NCBI GenBank assembly: GCA_039683515.1
Contig: JBDKRG010000016.1
Coordinates: forward strand, 124,001 to 188,000
DNA length: 64,000 bases
Reading direction: 5' to 3'
DNA from: JAJFUE01 sp039683515
GTDB taxonomy: Bacteria; Sumerlaeota; Sumerlaeia; MVZB01
Shown: positions 8,900 to 16,780 of the stretch, in pieces
How the letters are laid out: the number at the start of each line of letters is the position of its first letter
Position numbering within the stretch: the first letter of the stretch is position 1
Position numbers and translations under genes: made by a program
Notes under the pieces: generated by a model
Told to the model about the DNA's origin: nothing
Seen by the model: the letters and a program-made list of their open reading frames with translations, nothing else
Databases searched by the model: none

Positions 8900-9009
8900 A
8901 CATCACGGATCGCCCGGCCCCGATCGGGGCGCTTCATCTTGCCGCCGGCGTTTCTTGTTTGAGTATCGTGAAGCATTTTTGCTAGTAGTAATTATTCGGG
9001 CGATTCGGA

Positions 9010-9052
9010 ATCGATTACGATTACGATTACGCGCACGAGCACGAGCACGAAA
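9010..9052 (-). repeat. TCG-word mosaic repeat (family C), copy 2
   Basis: Complementary orientation: repeated GATTAC words followed by GCACGA words, ending 12 bp before the aspS start. The AAAGG that probably acts as the aspS ribosome site sits at the end of the repeat. Confidence 0.85.
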
Positions 9053-9064
9053 GGTCGGCTAGCC

Positions 9065-10885
9065 ATGAGTTCCCTGATCGACACGCCACGCACGAGCTAC
9101 TGCGCCGAGGTTTCGACCGCACAGGTCGGCCAGGAGGTCGTCCTCAAGGGCTGGGCGCACCACCGCCGCGACCACGGCGGCGTCCTGTTCATCGACCTTC
9201 AGGACCGCTCCGGCCCGGTCCAGGTCGTGTTCGATCCCGACGAGTTCCCGAAGGACGCCTTCGAGGCCGCGACCCACATCAAGCTGGAGTCGGTCCTGGC
9301 CGTCCGCGGCAAGGTCCGCCCGCGCCCGGAGGGGACCGTCAACCCCAACCTCAAGACCGGCGAGATCGAAGTCCTTCTTTCCGAGTACGAGGTCCTGTCG
9401 ACGGCCGCGCCGCTGCCGTTCCCGATCGACGAGCAGTTCAACGCCAACGAGGACCTGCGCCTCAAATACCGCTACCTCGACCTGCGCCGGCCCGAGATGC
9501 AGCAGAACCTCATCAAGCGCGCCCAGGTCTCCCGCGCCATGCGCCGCGTCCTCGACGGCTTCGGCTTCGTCGAGGTCGAGACGCCGTACCTGACCCGCTC
9601 GACCCCCGAGGGCGCCCGCGACTTCCTCGTCCCGAGCCGCCTCGTGCAGGGGACGTTCTACGCGCTGCCGCAGTCGCCGCAGCTGTTCAAGCAACTCCTG
9701 ATGGTCAGCGGCCTGGACCGCTACTACCAGATCGTCCGCTGCTTCCGCGACGAGGACCTGCGCGCCAACCGCCAGCCCGAGTTCACCCAGCTCGACATCG
9801 AGATGAGCTTCCCGCACGTGCCCGAGCTCTTCGCGATCATGGAAAAGATGATGGCCGAAATCTGGCGCGAGCTGCTCGGCGTCGAGATCAAGACCCCATT
9901 CGATCAACTGACGTACGCCGATGCCATGTCGCGCTACGGCAGCGACAAGCCCGACCGCCGCTTCGCGATGGAGATCAAGGACCTGTCGGCGGCGGTCACC
10001 GCCGGCGGCTGCGAGTTCAAGGTCTTCAACGACATCGTCGCCGAGGGCGCGACGATCCGCGGCCTGTGCGTCCCCGGCGGCGGCGAGAAGTACAGCAACA
10101 CCCAGCTCAAGCCGGGCGGCGAGCTCCCCGCCTTCGCCGCGCGCCACGGGGCCAAGGGCCTGGCGTGGTTCCGCGTCGTGGAAAAAGACGGCACGCTGGC
10201 GCTCGACTCCTCGATCTCCAAGTTCTTCCAGCCCCCCTGCCAGGCGCGCATGATCGAGGCGGCCGGGGCCAAGGCCGGCGACCTCATCCTGATCGTCGCC
10301 GACAAGTTCGCCGTCGCCGCCCCCGCGCTCGGCCAGCTGCGCCTCAAGCTCGGCGCCGAGATGGGGATGATCCCGCAGGGCGTCTTCAGCTTCTGCTGGG
10401 TCACCGACTTCCCGCTCCTCGAGTGGAACGACGAGGACAATCGCTTCTACGCCATGCACCACCCGTTCACGATGCCCAACCCCGAGGACTGGGACAAGCT
10501 CGAGAGCGACCCGGGCGCGGTCCGCTCGGTCGCCTACGACCTCGCGCTCAACGGCGAGGAAATCGGCGGCGGCTCGATCCGTATCCACCGCCGCGACCTG
10601 CAGGAGCGGGTCTTCCGCGCGCTGGGGATCGGCGACGAGGAAGCCAAAAACAAGTTCGGGTTCCTCATGGACGCGTTCCAGTACGGCGCGCCGCCGCACG
10701 GCGGGATCGCGTTCGGCCTGGACCGCCTGATGATGAGCGTTCTCGGCGCGGCCTCGATCCGCGACGTCATCGCGTTCCCCAAGACGCAGACCGGCTCGTG
10801 CCTGATGACGCAGGCCCCGGCCACGGTCGACGACGCGCAGCTCAAGGAGCTGGCCCTCAAGTCGCTGGTGAAACGCGAGGGCTGA
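9065..10885 (+). CDS. aspS: Aspartyl-tRNA synthetase
   Basis: 606 aa, bacterial-type length. OB-fold anticodon-binding domain at about 1-110, class II motif 2 in CFRDEDLRANRQPEFTQLD, then the bacterial GAD insertion (about 285-420), and motif 3 HGGIAFGLDRLMM near the end. It charges tRNA with aspartate in the cytosol. Whether it also charges tRNA-Asn (non-discriminating form) cannot be judged here. The ATG at 9065 follows directly after a mosaic repeat. Confidence 0.96.
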   Translation: MSSLIDTPRTSYCAEVSTAQVGQEVVLKGWAHHRRDHGGVLFIDLQDRSGPVQVVFDPDEFPKDAFEAATHIKLESVLAVRGKVRPRPEGTVNPNLKTGEIEVLLSEYEVLSTAAPLPFPIDEQFNANEDLRLKYRYLDLRRPEMQQNLIKRAQVSRAMRRVLDGFGFVEVETPYLTRSTPEGARDFLVPSRLVQGTFYALPQSPQLFKQLLMVSGLDRYYQIVRCFRDEDLRANRQPEFTQLDIEMSFPHVPELFAIMEKMMAEIWRELLGVEIKTPFDQLTYADAMSRYGSDKPDRRFAMEIKDLSAAVTAGGCEFKVFNDIVAEGATIRGLCVPGGGEKYSNTQLKPGGELPAFAARHGAKGLAWFRVVEKDGTLALDSSISKFFQPPCQARMIEAAGAKAGDLILIVADKFAVAAPALGQLRLKLGAEMGMIPQGVFSFCWVTDFPLLEWNDEDNRFYAMHHPFTMPNPEDWDKLESDPGAVRSVAYDLALNGEEIGGGSIRIHRRDLQERVFRALGIGDEEAKNKFGFLMDAFQYGAPPHGGIAFGLDRLMMSVLGAASIRDVIAFPKTQTGSCLMTQAPATVDDAQLKELALKSLVKREG

Positions 10886-10891
10886 GCCCCC

Positions 10892-10923
10892 CCGGGAACG
10901 CCGATCTCCCGATCGGCTCCGGA
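10892..10923 (+). repeat. Family D repeat, copy 1, acting as terminator-like hairpin
   Basis: 32 bp starting CCGGGAACGCCGATC, identical to 22622-22653, with an inner palindrome GCCGATCtcccGATCGGC. It lies directly after aspS and is followed by TTTTT, so it may end the aspS transcript. Confidence 0.75.
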
Positions 10924-10926
10924 TTT

Positions 10927-10992
10927 TTCAACCACGGAAGGCACGGAATACACGGAACATTTTCCGTGTGTTCCGTGCCTTCCGTGGTTGAA
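10927..10992. repeat. 66-bp near-perfect inverted repeat of 'CACGGAA' words
   Basis: Arms of 31 bp with one mismatch and a tiny loop. Each arm repeats the word CACGGAA with AGG/TA spacers. It forms a long hairpin between aspS and the deacetylase; the right arm ends at the first possible start codon of that gene (10992). Confidence 0.9.
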
Positions 10993-11015
10993 TGATTTCC
11001 GGAGTATTTTCTGTC

Positions 11016-11777
11016 ATGCCGCGCATCGTTTTATTTACAATCGCGCTGATGAGCCTGTCTTCCTGCACGATCCTCGCGACCCCGGCCGAGCTCGGGCTGC
11101 CGCCCAAATCCGTCATCCTCACGTTCGACGACGGGCCGAACCCGCCGGTCACTTCGCGGCTGCTTGATGTCCTGCGCGAACGCGGCGTCCACGCGGCGTT
11201 CTGCCCCGTCGGCGCGCAGGCGCTCGATCACCCCGGCCTCATCCGCCGCATCGACGCCGATGGGCACCTGATCGTCAACCACACGACCTCGCACGGCCCG
11301 CTGTGGCTCGTCTCGCGGGCGGTCCTGCTGCATCAAATCAAGAACCACGACGCCGCGATCGCGAAAGCCTTGGGCCGGCCCGGCTGGCATGCGAAATTCT
11401 TCCGCCCGCCGTGGGGATTCATCACGCCGGGATTGAGGAAAACGCTTCGCGCGCGCGGCATGCGGCTCATGCCGATCACGTATTACGCGGGCGACGCCGC
11501 GGCCGGGCCCGCCGGCGCGCGCCGCGTCGTCGAGCGCACGATATGCAATGCGAACAAACACGGCGGCGGCGTCTACGTCCTTCACGACGGCCGCCACAGG
11601 CTCATCCCGTGGCCGAGATTCATGGCCTCGTGGCCGCGTTCGGGGTATAACCGCTCATGGGTCCCCGACGCCGCCGCCGGGATCGTCGACCGCCTGCGCG
11701 CCGAGGGATTCACGATCCTCGACGCTCGTGATTTCTTCGAAGGGACGCAGGCCGATGGCCGCTCAGCTGCAACTTGA
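11016..11777 (+). CDS. Polysaccharide deacetylase (NodB domain), lipoprotein
   Basis: 253 aa from ATG 11016. The N-terminus MPRIVLFTIALMSLSSC has a lipobox (LSSC), so it is probably membrane-anchored outside the cytoplasm. NodB motifs: TFDDGP (motif 1, catalytic Asp and metal Asp), HTTSH (metal His pair), RPPWG (motif 3) and LHDG (motif 5). It removes acetyl groups from N-acetylated sugars such as peptidoglycan or exopolysaccharide. An alternative start at 10992 lies at the edge of the hairpin repeat. It overlaps the next gene by 23 nt, so the two are probably co-translated. Confidence 0.88.
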   Translation: MPRIVLFTIALMSLSSCTILATPAELGLPPKSVILTFDDGPNPPVTSRLLDVLRERGVHAAFCPVGAQALDHPGLIRRIDADGHLIVNHTTSHGPLWLVSRAVLLHQIKNHDAAIAKALGRPGWHAKFFRPPWGFITPGLRKTLRARGMRLMPITYYAGDAAAGPAGARRVVERTICNANKHGGGVYVLHDGRHRLIPWPRFMASWPRSGYNRSWVPDAAAGIVDRLRAEGFTILDARDFFEGTQADGRSAAT

Positions 11778-12309
11778 CGAGGCGCTTCTGGCCGTGATCG
11801 ACATGCAGGGAAAGCTCCTGCCGGCGATCTCGGAGCGCGATTCCATCCTGAACCGCGTCGAGCTGCTCGTCCGCTCGGCCCGCATCCTCGACGTGCCGAT
11901 CCTCTGGACCGAGCAATACCCCAGGGGGATCGGCCCGACCGTCGCCTCGATCGAGTCCCTCATCGGCGACGCCGCCCGCCCGATCGACAAGCTGTGCTTC
12001 GGCTGCTTCGGCGACGAGCGCGCCGCCAGCGCCGCGTCGGCCACCGGCCGCAGGCAGCTCGTTGTCTGCGGCGTCGAGGCGCACGTCTGCGTGCTCCAGA
12101 CGGTCCTCACCGCGCTCAGCGCCGGCTGGACGGTGTTCGTCGCCGAGGACGCCGTCGGCAGCCGCCGCAACGCCGACCGCGACGTGTCGCTGGAGCGCAT
12201 GCGCCAGGCCGGCGCGATCCCGACGACCGCCGAGTCCGCGATCATGGAACTCCTCGCCACCGCCGCCCACGCCAAATTCCGCGAAATCCTCCCGCTGATC
12301 AAGGGCTGA
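11755..12309 (+). CDS. Isochorismatase-family cysteine hydrolase
   Basis: 184 aa, cytosolic. The triad of the family is visible: Asp in AVIDMQGK, Lys in PIDKLCFGCF, and nucleophilic Cys in GVEAHVCVLQT. It resembles the YcaC/nicotinamidase-like single-domain hydrolases; the substrate is unknown. Start ATG 11755 overlaps the deacetylase end, with GAAGGGA upstream. The pairing with an exported deacetylase has no obvious metabolic meaning. Confidence 0.85.
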   Translation: MAAQLQLDEALLAVIDMQGKLLPAISERDSILNRVELLVRSARILDVPILWTEQYPRGIGPTVASIESLIGDAARPIDKLCFGCFGDERAASAASATGRRQLVVCGVEAHVCVLQTVLTALSAGWTVFVAEDAVGSRRNADRDVSLERMRQAGAIPTTAESAIMELLATAAHAKFREILPLIKG

Positions 12310-12369
12310 CGCGCGGCGCAGGCGGCCATATGTTTGCGTATGCAGAGTGATTTTTTGGCGCATCGAACT

Positions 12370-12653
12370 ATTACTACTCTGCCACTCCGTATAATCAGCT
12401 TTTTTTGCGCTGAAGGCGCAAGAGATCATAGCCAGGGGCGAAGCGCAGCGCAGCCCCAGGTCACGAACCGCACCAAACCGGAGCGCTGAAAGCGCGAGAG
12501 AAAGCGGTTTCTTCCGCGCCTTCAGCGCTCCAATGATTTTGCGTCTTTTACCTGGGGCTGCGCTTCGCTCCGCCCCAGGCTGTATTCTTTCGCGCTTCCA
12601 GCGCTTGGGAGCGCTTGCATCCCAAAACATACGACCTACGGCAGAGTAGTACT
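12370..12653. repeat. 284-bp nested palindromic element (MITE-like)
   Basis: Outer inverted ends ATTACTACTCTGCC (12370-12383) and GGCAGAGTAGTACT (12640-12653). Inside are CCAGGGGCGAAGCGC... (12432-12460) and its inverted partner (12551-12579), each itself nearly palindromic. The centre is a palindrome at 12480-12531 beginning GGAGCGCTGAA. Words GCGCTGAAGGCGC and GCGCTTCCAGCGC flank the middle arms. No coding capacity. It fills most of the 523-bp gap 12310-12832. Confidence 0.85.
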
Positions 12654-12685
12654 AGAAACTGGCAACTCGGAACTCGAAACATGAG
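12652..12685 (+). repeat. Word-like direct repeat (AACTCG / GAAACTGG)
   Basis: GAAACTGGCAACTCGGAACT and continuing CGAAAC: the words AACTGGC, AACTCGG and AACTCGA in tandem, abutting the nested palindrome. Confidence 0.6.
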
Positions 12686-12784
12686 AAAATGAATCTCATC
12701 CCTACGATGCGCCATGATGATTGTCGCCGCGTATAGGCGACCCTTTGAGGGTCGTATTCGGCTTCCTTCTTCACTACGCCGAAC

Positions 12785-12815
12785 ACACAGGCGCCCGCGC
12801 CGGCCATTCACGCAT
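12785..12815 (-). repeat. Family M GC palindrome, degenerate copy 1
   Basis: GCGCCCGCGCCGGCCATTCA matches the right half of the copy at 53221-53253, including the ATTCACGC tail. It lies just past the gmhA stop codon. Confidence 0.55.
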
Positions 12816-12832
12816 CAATTTTATCAACCGCC

Positions 12833-13408
12833 CTATTCCTTGAACGCGCGGTCGAGGGCTTCGCAGATGAGGTGCAGCATGAGGCCGTGGACTTCCTGGA
12901 TGCGCGCCGATTCCGTGTGCGGCACGACGACGGAATAGTCGCAGAGTTTCGCGGCGTCGCCGCCGTTGCGGCCGAGCAGGCCGACGGTCGTCGCGCCGCG
13001 CGCGCGGGCCGCCTCGAGCGCCGCGACGATGTTCGGCGAGCGGCCGCTGGTCGAAAACACCATGACGACGTCGCCCTTGTTCGCCAGCGCCTCGACCTGG
13101 CGGGAGAAGATCGCATCGAAGCCGAAATCGTTGCCGATGCACGTCAGCGCCGCGCCGTCGGCGTTGAGGCAGATCGCCGGCAGCGACTGGCGCGGAGCGC
13201 GGTACTTGCCGACGAGCTCCTGCGAGAGGTGCTGGGCGTCGCTGGCGCTGCCGCCGTTGCCGCACGTCAGCACCTTGCCGCCCGCGCGGAGGCGCTCCAC
13301 GACCACCTCGACGATGTGCGTGATCGAGCCGGTCGCGAATTCGTCGTCGCGCAACCCCGCAAACAGGTCCGCGGCTTCGGAAATGTGCTGATGGATCCAT
13401 TCTGCCAT
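12833..13408 (-). CDS. gmhA: Sedoheptulose-7-phosphate isomerase GmhA (SIS domain)
   Basis: 191 aa, typical for GmhA. SIS-fold signatures: CGNGGSASDAQH near residue 49, NDFGFD, FSTSGRSPNIV and the C-terminal EVHGLMLHLICEALD. It converts sedoheptulose 7-phosphate to heptose 7-phosphate, the first step to ADP- or GDP-heptose for lipopolysaccharide core or surface glycans. It lies 39 nt downstream of the deoxyhypusine-synthase-like gene on the same strand, so they are probably one transcript. Start ATG 13408; the ribosome site is weak. Confidence 0.9.
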   Translation of the reverse strand: MAEWIHQHISEAADLFAGLRDDEFATGSITHIVEVVVERLRAGGKVLTCGNGGSASDAQHLSQELVGKYRAPRQSLPAICLNADGAALTCIGNDFGFDAIFSRQVEALANKGDVVMVFSTSGRSPNIVAALEAARARGATTVGLLGRNGGDAAKLCDYSVVVPHTESARIQEVHGLMLHLICEALDRAFKE

Positions 13409-13447
13409 TGGCCGGATCTCGCCTTCCCTGATCTTTGAGCCCCCAGC

Positions 13448-14476
13448 TTACGCTCGGGCCGCTGCATTCTGAACCAGCAATTGATAGAACGCCGGGACGG
13501 TCTTGAGGTGATCGCCCTGGACGTAGTAGCCCCGGCCGCCGAACGCCTCCGGGATGCGCACGACGACGCTCTTCAGGTCGCGGCAGTAGTAGCCGGCCGT
13601 CCGCTCGTCGTCGGCGTCGCGCGGATCGGCCGGGCGGATGTCGAAGCTGGCGGTCGTGATCCCGCGCGGCGCCGAGCCGATGTTGGCCGCCATCGAGCAC
13701 GCCTTGAGGAACACCTCCGGCCCCGTGACCGACGTCCCGATATTGAGGTAGACGCCCCCCGCGCGCATGCGCTCGACCTCGGCGCAGAAGACCAGGAAAT
13801 CGCGCCCCGAGCACCCCCCCTTGGCCGCGCCGTCCCACGCCGGGTGCATGTCGATGATGTCGGTGCCGATCCCGGCGTGCATCGTGACCGGCACGCCCGC
13901 GAGCCACCCGCCGGCGATGACGCTCAGGTCGCGGTGCGGGAACTCGACCGTGTCCGGGAACGGCTCGCCGCAGATCAGCCGCCCGAGGGCCTCGCCGGCG
14001 CCGACGCCGAGCCGCTCGCCGTGGATCAGCGCGCGGTTGATGAGGCCGCCGGTTTCCTCGGCGAACCCGAACTCGCCGCGCGGCAGGGCCTGGCGCACGT
14101 CCTCGCTCGTCTGGCCGATGAGCGCCAGCTCGAGGTCGTGGATCATCCCGGCGGCGTTCATCGCGACGAGCGTCACGAGGCCGCGCTCGACGAGGTCGCG
14201 CATGAGCGGCCCGAAGCCGTTCTTGATGTTGTGCGCGCCGGTCATCCAGACGACCGGCAGGCCGGCGGCGCGGGCCTCGATGACCGCCTCGGCGACGGCC
14301 TCCAGCTCCGGCGTGCGCATGAGCGGCGGCGCCGCCGCCAGCTCCGCGGGCCTGGCCAGGTGCGACTGCCGGACCTTGCTCAGGCGCGTCGCCAGGGGGT
14401 ACGTCTTGATCCGGGTCGTGTCGAAGAAGGGATATTTGCCGCCGTACTGCATGTTTTGCTCTTCACTGGAACCCAT
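13448..14476 (-). CDS. Conserved deoxyhypusine-synthase-like protein of unknown function
   Basis: 342 aa. It has an alternating hydrophobic, Rossmann-like layout with the stretches VVWMTGAHNIKNGFGPLM, LVAMNAAGMIHDLELALIG, TSEDVRQALPRGEFGFAEET, MHAGIGTDIIDMHP and YLNIGTSVTGPEVFLKA. This resembles bacterial proteins distantly related to deoxyhypusine synthase (NAD-binding). Bacteria lack eIF5A, so hypusination is not its job. No signal peptide. Start ATG 14476 has GAGG 4 nt upstream; ATG 14452 is possible. Co-transcription with gmhA hints at a role in heptose or nucleotide-sugar metabolism, which is inference only. Confidence 0.65.
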   Translation of the reverse strand: MGSSEEQNMQYGGKYPFFDTTRIKTYPLATRLSKVRQSHLARPAELAAAPPLMRTPELEAVAEAVIEARAAGLPVVWMTGAHNIKNGFGPLMRDLVERGLVTLVAMNAAGMIHDLELALIGQTSEDVRQALPRGEFGFAEETGGLINRALIHGERLGVGAGEALGRLICGEPFPDTVEFPHRDLSVIAGGWLAGVPVTMHAGIGTDIIDMHPAWDGAAKGGCSGRDFLVFCAEVERMRAGGVYLNIGTSVTGPEVFLKACSMAANIGSAPRGITTASFDIRPADPRDADDERTAGYYCRDLKSVVVRIPEAFGGRGYYVQGDHLKTVPAFYQLLVQNAAARA

Positions 14477-14538
14477 GCGTCCTCGGACAGAAGACAAGTT
14501 AGAACAATCCTTCTCACAAAAACACATAAAAGATGTCC

Positions 14539-14568
14539 GTAGGTCGCTTCGGCTCGAAGCGACATTTA
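14539..14568 (+). repeat. REP-A (GTAG palindrome), copy 1
   Basis: GTAG followed by the stem GTCGCTTCGgctCGAAGCGAC, then ATTTA. It faces copy 2 at 14636-14665 head to head across 67 bp. This is the only copy not at a gene's stop codon. Confidence 0.8.
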
Positions 14569-14635
14569 AATACACATTCAGGATGCTGAACGCATCGCCG
14601 GAATGTCGAGGCGGAAAATCCCTGCGCGGTCTCTT

Positions 14636-14665
14636 TGAATGCCGCTTCGATCCGAAGCGGCCTAC
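14636..14665 (-). repeat. REP-A (GTAG palindrome), copy 2, supplies the pilD stop codon
   Basis: On the minus strand GTAG at 14665-14662 is followed by the stem GCCGCTTCGgatCGAAGCGGC and ATTCA. The TAG of GTAG is the stop codon of the prepilin peptidase gene. Confidence 0.85.
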
Positions 14666-15687
14666 TGGCCCAGGACGATGCGGTCGAACAGGCGGGTCAG
14701 GACGGGGCCGTAAAAATAGACGATCAGCGCGCCGATGGCGAGCGAGGGGCCGAACGGGAGGTGGTGGCGGACCGGGCCGACCGCGCCGGGCTTGGTCGCC
14801 GCCTGCCGCAAGGCGCGGCGCTCCGTCTCATGCAGCCGATGCTCGGCGGCGAGGCGCGTCGCAAGCTCGGGGTCGGGGGCCAGCGGCGCGACCGCCGGGT
14901 CGACCGGCCGGTTGCGGGCCAGCCAGCCCCGCAGCATGCCGACCAGGCCGACCACCGAGCCGATCAGGCACGAGATCACGAGGATGTGCAGCAGGTAGGC
15001 GACGCCGCAGAAACTGCCGAGCATCGCGAAGAGCTTGACGTCGCCGAAGCCCATCGCTTCCTTGTGGAAGATGAGCGTGCCGATCCAGCCCACCCCGTAC
15101 AGGATCGCGAAACCGGCGATCGCGCCGAGGGCGGAATTGACGAACGGCCGCGCCTGGAGCGGCACGTCCCACCAGAAACCTTCGGCCAGCGGGTTGCCGG
15201 CGGCCAGCCCGATCGGCCACGCCGCCGCCAGCAGCAGGCCGACCGCCGTGCCGCCGATCGTGATCCGGTCGGGGATGATCCAGTGGTCGATGTCGGTGAA
15301 CGTGCCGACGATGAGCAGGCAGGTGAAGATCCACGCCGGGATGAGGGCGAGCGTGTAGTTGAGCTTGAGCGCGGCGCCGAGGACCAGCGCGGCCGTCAGC
15401 AGCTCGACGAAGAAATAGCGGGGCGAGAAATGGGCGCCGCAGTGCCGGCAATGGCCGCGCAGCACCAGGTAGCTGACGAGCGGGATGTTGTCGTACCACC
15501 GCACCGGCTGGCCGCAGCTGTAGCAGTGCGACCCGGGCCACGACAGCGAGATCCCGAGCGGGATCCGGTAAATGCAGACGTTCAGGAACGATCCGATCGC
15601 CGCCCCGAGCACGACGATCGTGGGCAGGTGGATCGGCCAGTAAAACGGGTCGAAAAAATTGCTCGGAATAGGCGACGTAGTCGGCAA
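14662..15687 (-). CDS. pilD: Prepilin peptidase / N-methyltransferase (PilD/GspO type)
   Basis: 341 aa polytopic inner-membrane aspartic protease that cleaves and N-methylates type IV prepilins and pseudopilins. The N-terminal zinc-binding methylase half shows CYSCG and CRHCG. The catalytic Asp pair is in TFTDIDHWIIPDR and GFGDVK. An unusual cytoplasmic insert of about 55 charged/Pro residues (RNRPVDPAVAP... to VRHHLPFG) precedes the last helix. The TTG start at 15687 is chosen because GGGAACGGGGG lies just upstream and the gene then begins 17 nt after grpE. The stop codon lies within REP-A copy 2. Confidence 0.9.
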   Translation of the reverse strand: MPTTSPIPSNFFDPFYWPIHLPTIVVLGAAIGSFLNVCIYRIPLGISLSWPGSHCYSCGQPVRWYDNIPLVSYLVLRGHCRHCGAHFSPRYFFVELLTAALVLGAALKLNYTLALIPAWIFTCLLIVGTFTDIDHWIIPDRITIGGTAVGLLLAAAWPIGLAAGNPLAEGFWWDVPLQARPFVNSALGAIAGFAILYGVGWIGTLIFHKEAMGFGDVKLFAMLGSFCGVAYLLHILVISCLIGSVVGLVGMLRGWLARNRPVDPAVAPLAPDPELATRLAAEHRLHETERRALRQAATKPGAVGPVRHHLPFGPSLAIGALIVYFYGPVLTRLFDRIVLGQ

Positions 15688-15704
15688 ATGAGCCCCCGTT
15701 CCCT

Positions 15705-16274
15705 TCAGCGGGCGACGCGCACCATCGCCGGCCGCAGGAGCCGGCCGTTGAGCGTGTAGCCGTCCTGCAAGACTTCGATGACGTGATTCTCGGGGTAATC
15801 CTCCGAATCGTCGGCGGCGATCGCCTCGTGCAGGTTCGGGTCGAACGGCTGGCCGAGGGCCTCGATCTTCTGGAGCCCGTTCTGGCCGAGCAGGTCCACC
15901 ATCTGCTTGTTGATCATCTCGACGCCGCCGTGGAGCGCCTCGACGGAGGTGCCCGGGTTGGCCAGCGCGCGGCCGAAGTTGTCGAGCACCGGCAGGAGCT
16001 TCTCGAGCAGGTCGCGGTTGGCGAGTTCGATGTTCTGCTGCATGTCCCGGCGCGTGCGCTTGCGGAAATTCTCGAATTCCGCCGTCGTGCGCAACAACTG
16101 GTCCTGAAGCCGCGCGGCCATCTCCTGATGCTGCTTCATTTCCTTCTGCTGGGCCGGCTCGACGTGCGGCCGGTGATGATGCGTCTCGTGCGGGATGGGC
16201 GCTTCCAGCGCGCTCTCGTGGAGCCGCTCGCGCCGCAGCCGATACATCAGACGCCGATCCTGCTTTTCCTGCAT
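15705..16274 (-). CDS. grpE: GrpE, nucleotide exchange factor of DnaK
   Basis: 189 aa. A charged, His-rich N-terminus (ETHHHRPH) is followed by a long coiled coil (about 45-85), the family core EFENFRKRTRRDM and LLEKLLPVLDNFGRAL, then the C-terminal beta domain with PFDPNLHEAIA and ending LLRPAMVRVA. It releases ADP from DnaK. Start ATG 16274 has GAGGA 7 nt upstream. It is followed closely by pilD, so the two are probably co-transcribed. dnaK is 46 kb away (62459), so grpE and dnaK are not adjacent here; dnaJ was not seen. Confidence 0.93.
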   Translation of the reverse strand: MQEKQDRRLMYRLRRERLHESALEAPIPHETHHHRPHVEPAQQKEMKQHQEMAARLQDQLLRTTAEFENFRKRTRRDMQQNIELANRDLLEKLLPVLDNFGRALANPGTSVEALHGGVEMINKQMVDLLGQNGLQKIEALGQPFDPNLHEAIAADDSEDYPENHVIEVLQDGYTLNGRLLRPAMVRVAR

Positions 16275-16426
16275 GGCTGATTCCTCGCTCTGTTTTCGCG
16301 GCCGGGGCGCCCGCCGCACCCGGCAGGCGATCATACCGACCCCCCAACCCATTCTCAACCCTCCGATTTTAACAGGAACCCGGAGCAATACGCAATCGGG
16401 GCATGGGGGGGGCTGGCTCGAGGCGG

Positions 16427-16517
16427 TTATGCGATGTCGTCGAGGATGAAACAGGGGAAATTCCGGATTTGGCGATAATCACCGTCATTGGTGAGGAACA
16501 ACGAGCATCCGTTCGCG
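16427..16517 (-). pseudogene. Remnant of a PIN-domain toxin (C-terminus only, frameshifted)
   Basis: Directly after the antitoxin stop the minus strand reads ANGCSLFLTNDGDYRQIRN, then, after one frame change, FPCFILDDIA and TAA. This matches the end of PIN-domain toxins (FLTND...I...PV..LDD). The first roughly 100 residues with the catalytic acids are absent. A deletion joining the antitoxin tail to the toxin tail is the simplest reading. The family call rests on a short stretch. Confidence 0.5.
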
Positions 16518-16730
16518 TTATTGCTTGAGCTGATCATCGATTTCTTTCTTGGAGCGAAAGATGCCGCGACTTCTTATTTCATTGATGATATCGAGCGCCG
16601 AGCGGCGCGCTTTCGAGCCGGGCAAGACGAGAAAAACATCTATCTCCGCACCCTCGCTCAGTTGAGGATCGGTCAATTCAATGCGTTTGCCCGGCAAAAC
16701 CGTGGTTTTCAGGTGTAGCGCATCTTGCAT
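16518..16730 (-). CDS. Small antitoxin-like protein (partner of a lost PIN toxin)
   Basis: 70 aa starting MQDALHLKTTVLPGKRIEL and continuing with a DPQLSEGAEIDVFLVLP strand pair, then RRSALDIINEI and a charged C-terminus. This layout (AbrB/Phd-like strands, then RSALDI and a helix) is that of small antitoxins usually followed by a PIN-domain RNase. ATG 16730 has GAGGG 8 nt upstream. It appears shortened at its C-terminus by the same deletion that removed the toxin. It may still bind DNA or neutralise a related toxin elsewhere. Confidence 0.6.
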   Translation of the reverse strand: MQDALHLKTTVLPGKRIELTDPQLSEGAEIDVFLVLPGSKARRSALDIINEIRSRGIFRSKKEIDDQLKQ

Positions 16731-16780
16731 GAACGTTTCCCTCTGCTTTCAGTAAAACACAACGCCGTTCGCATTGGCAA

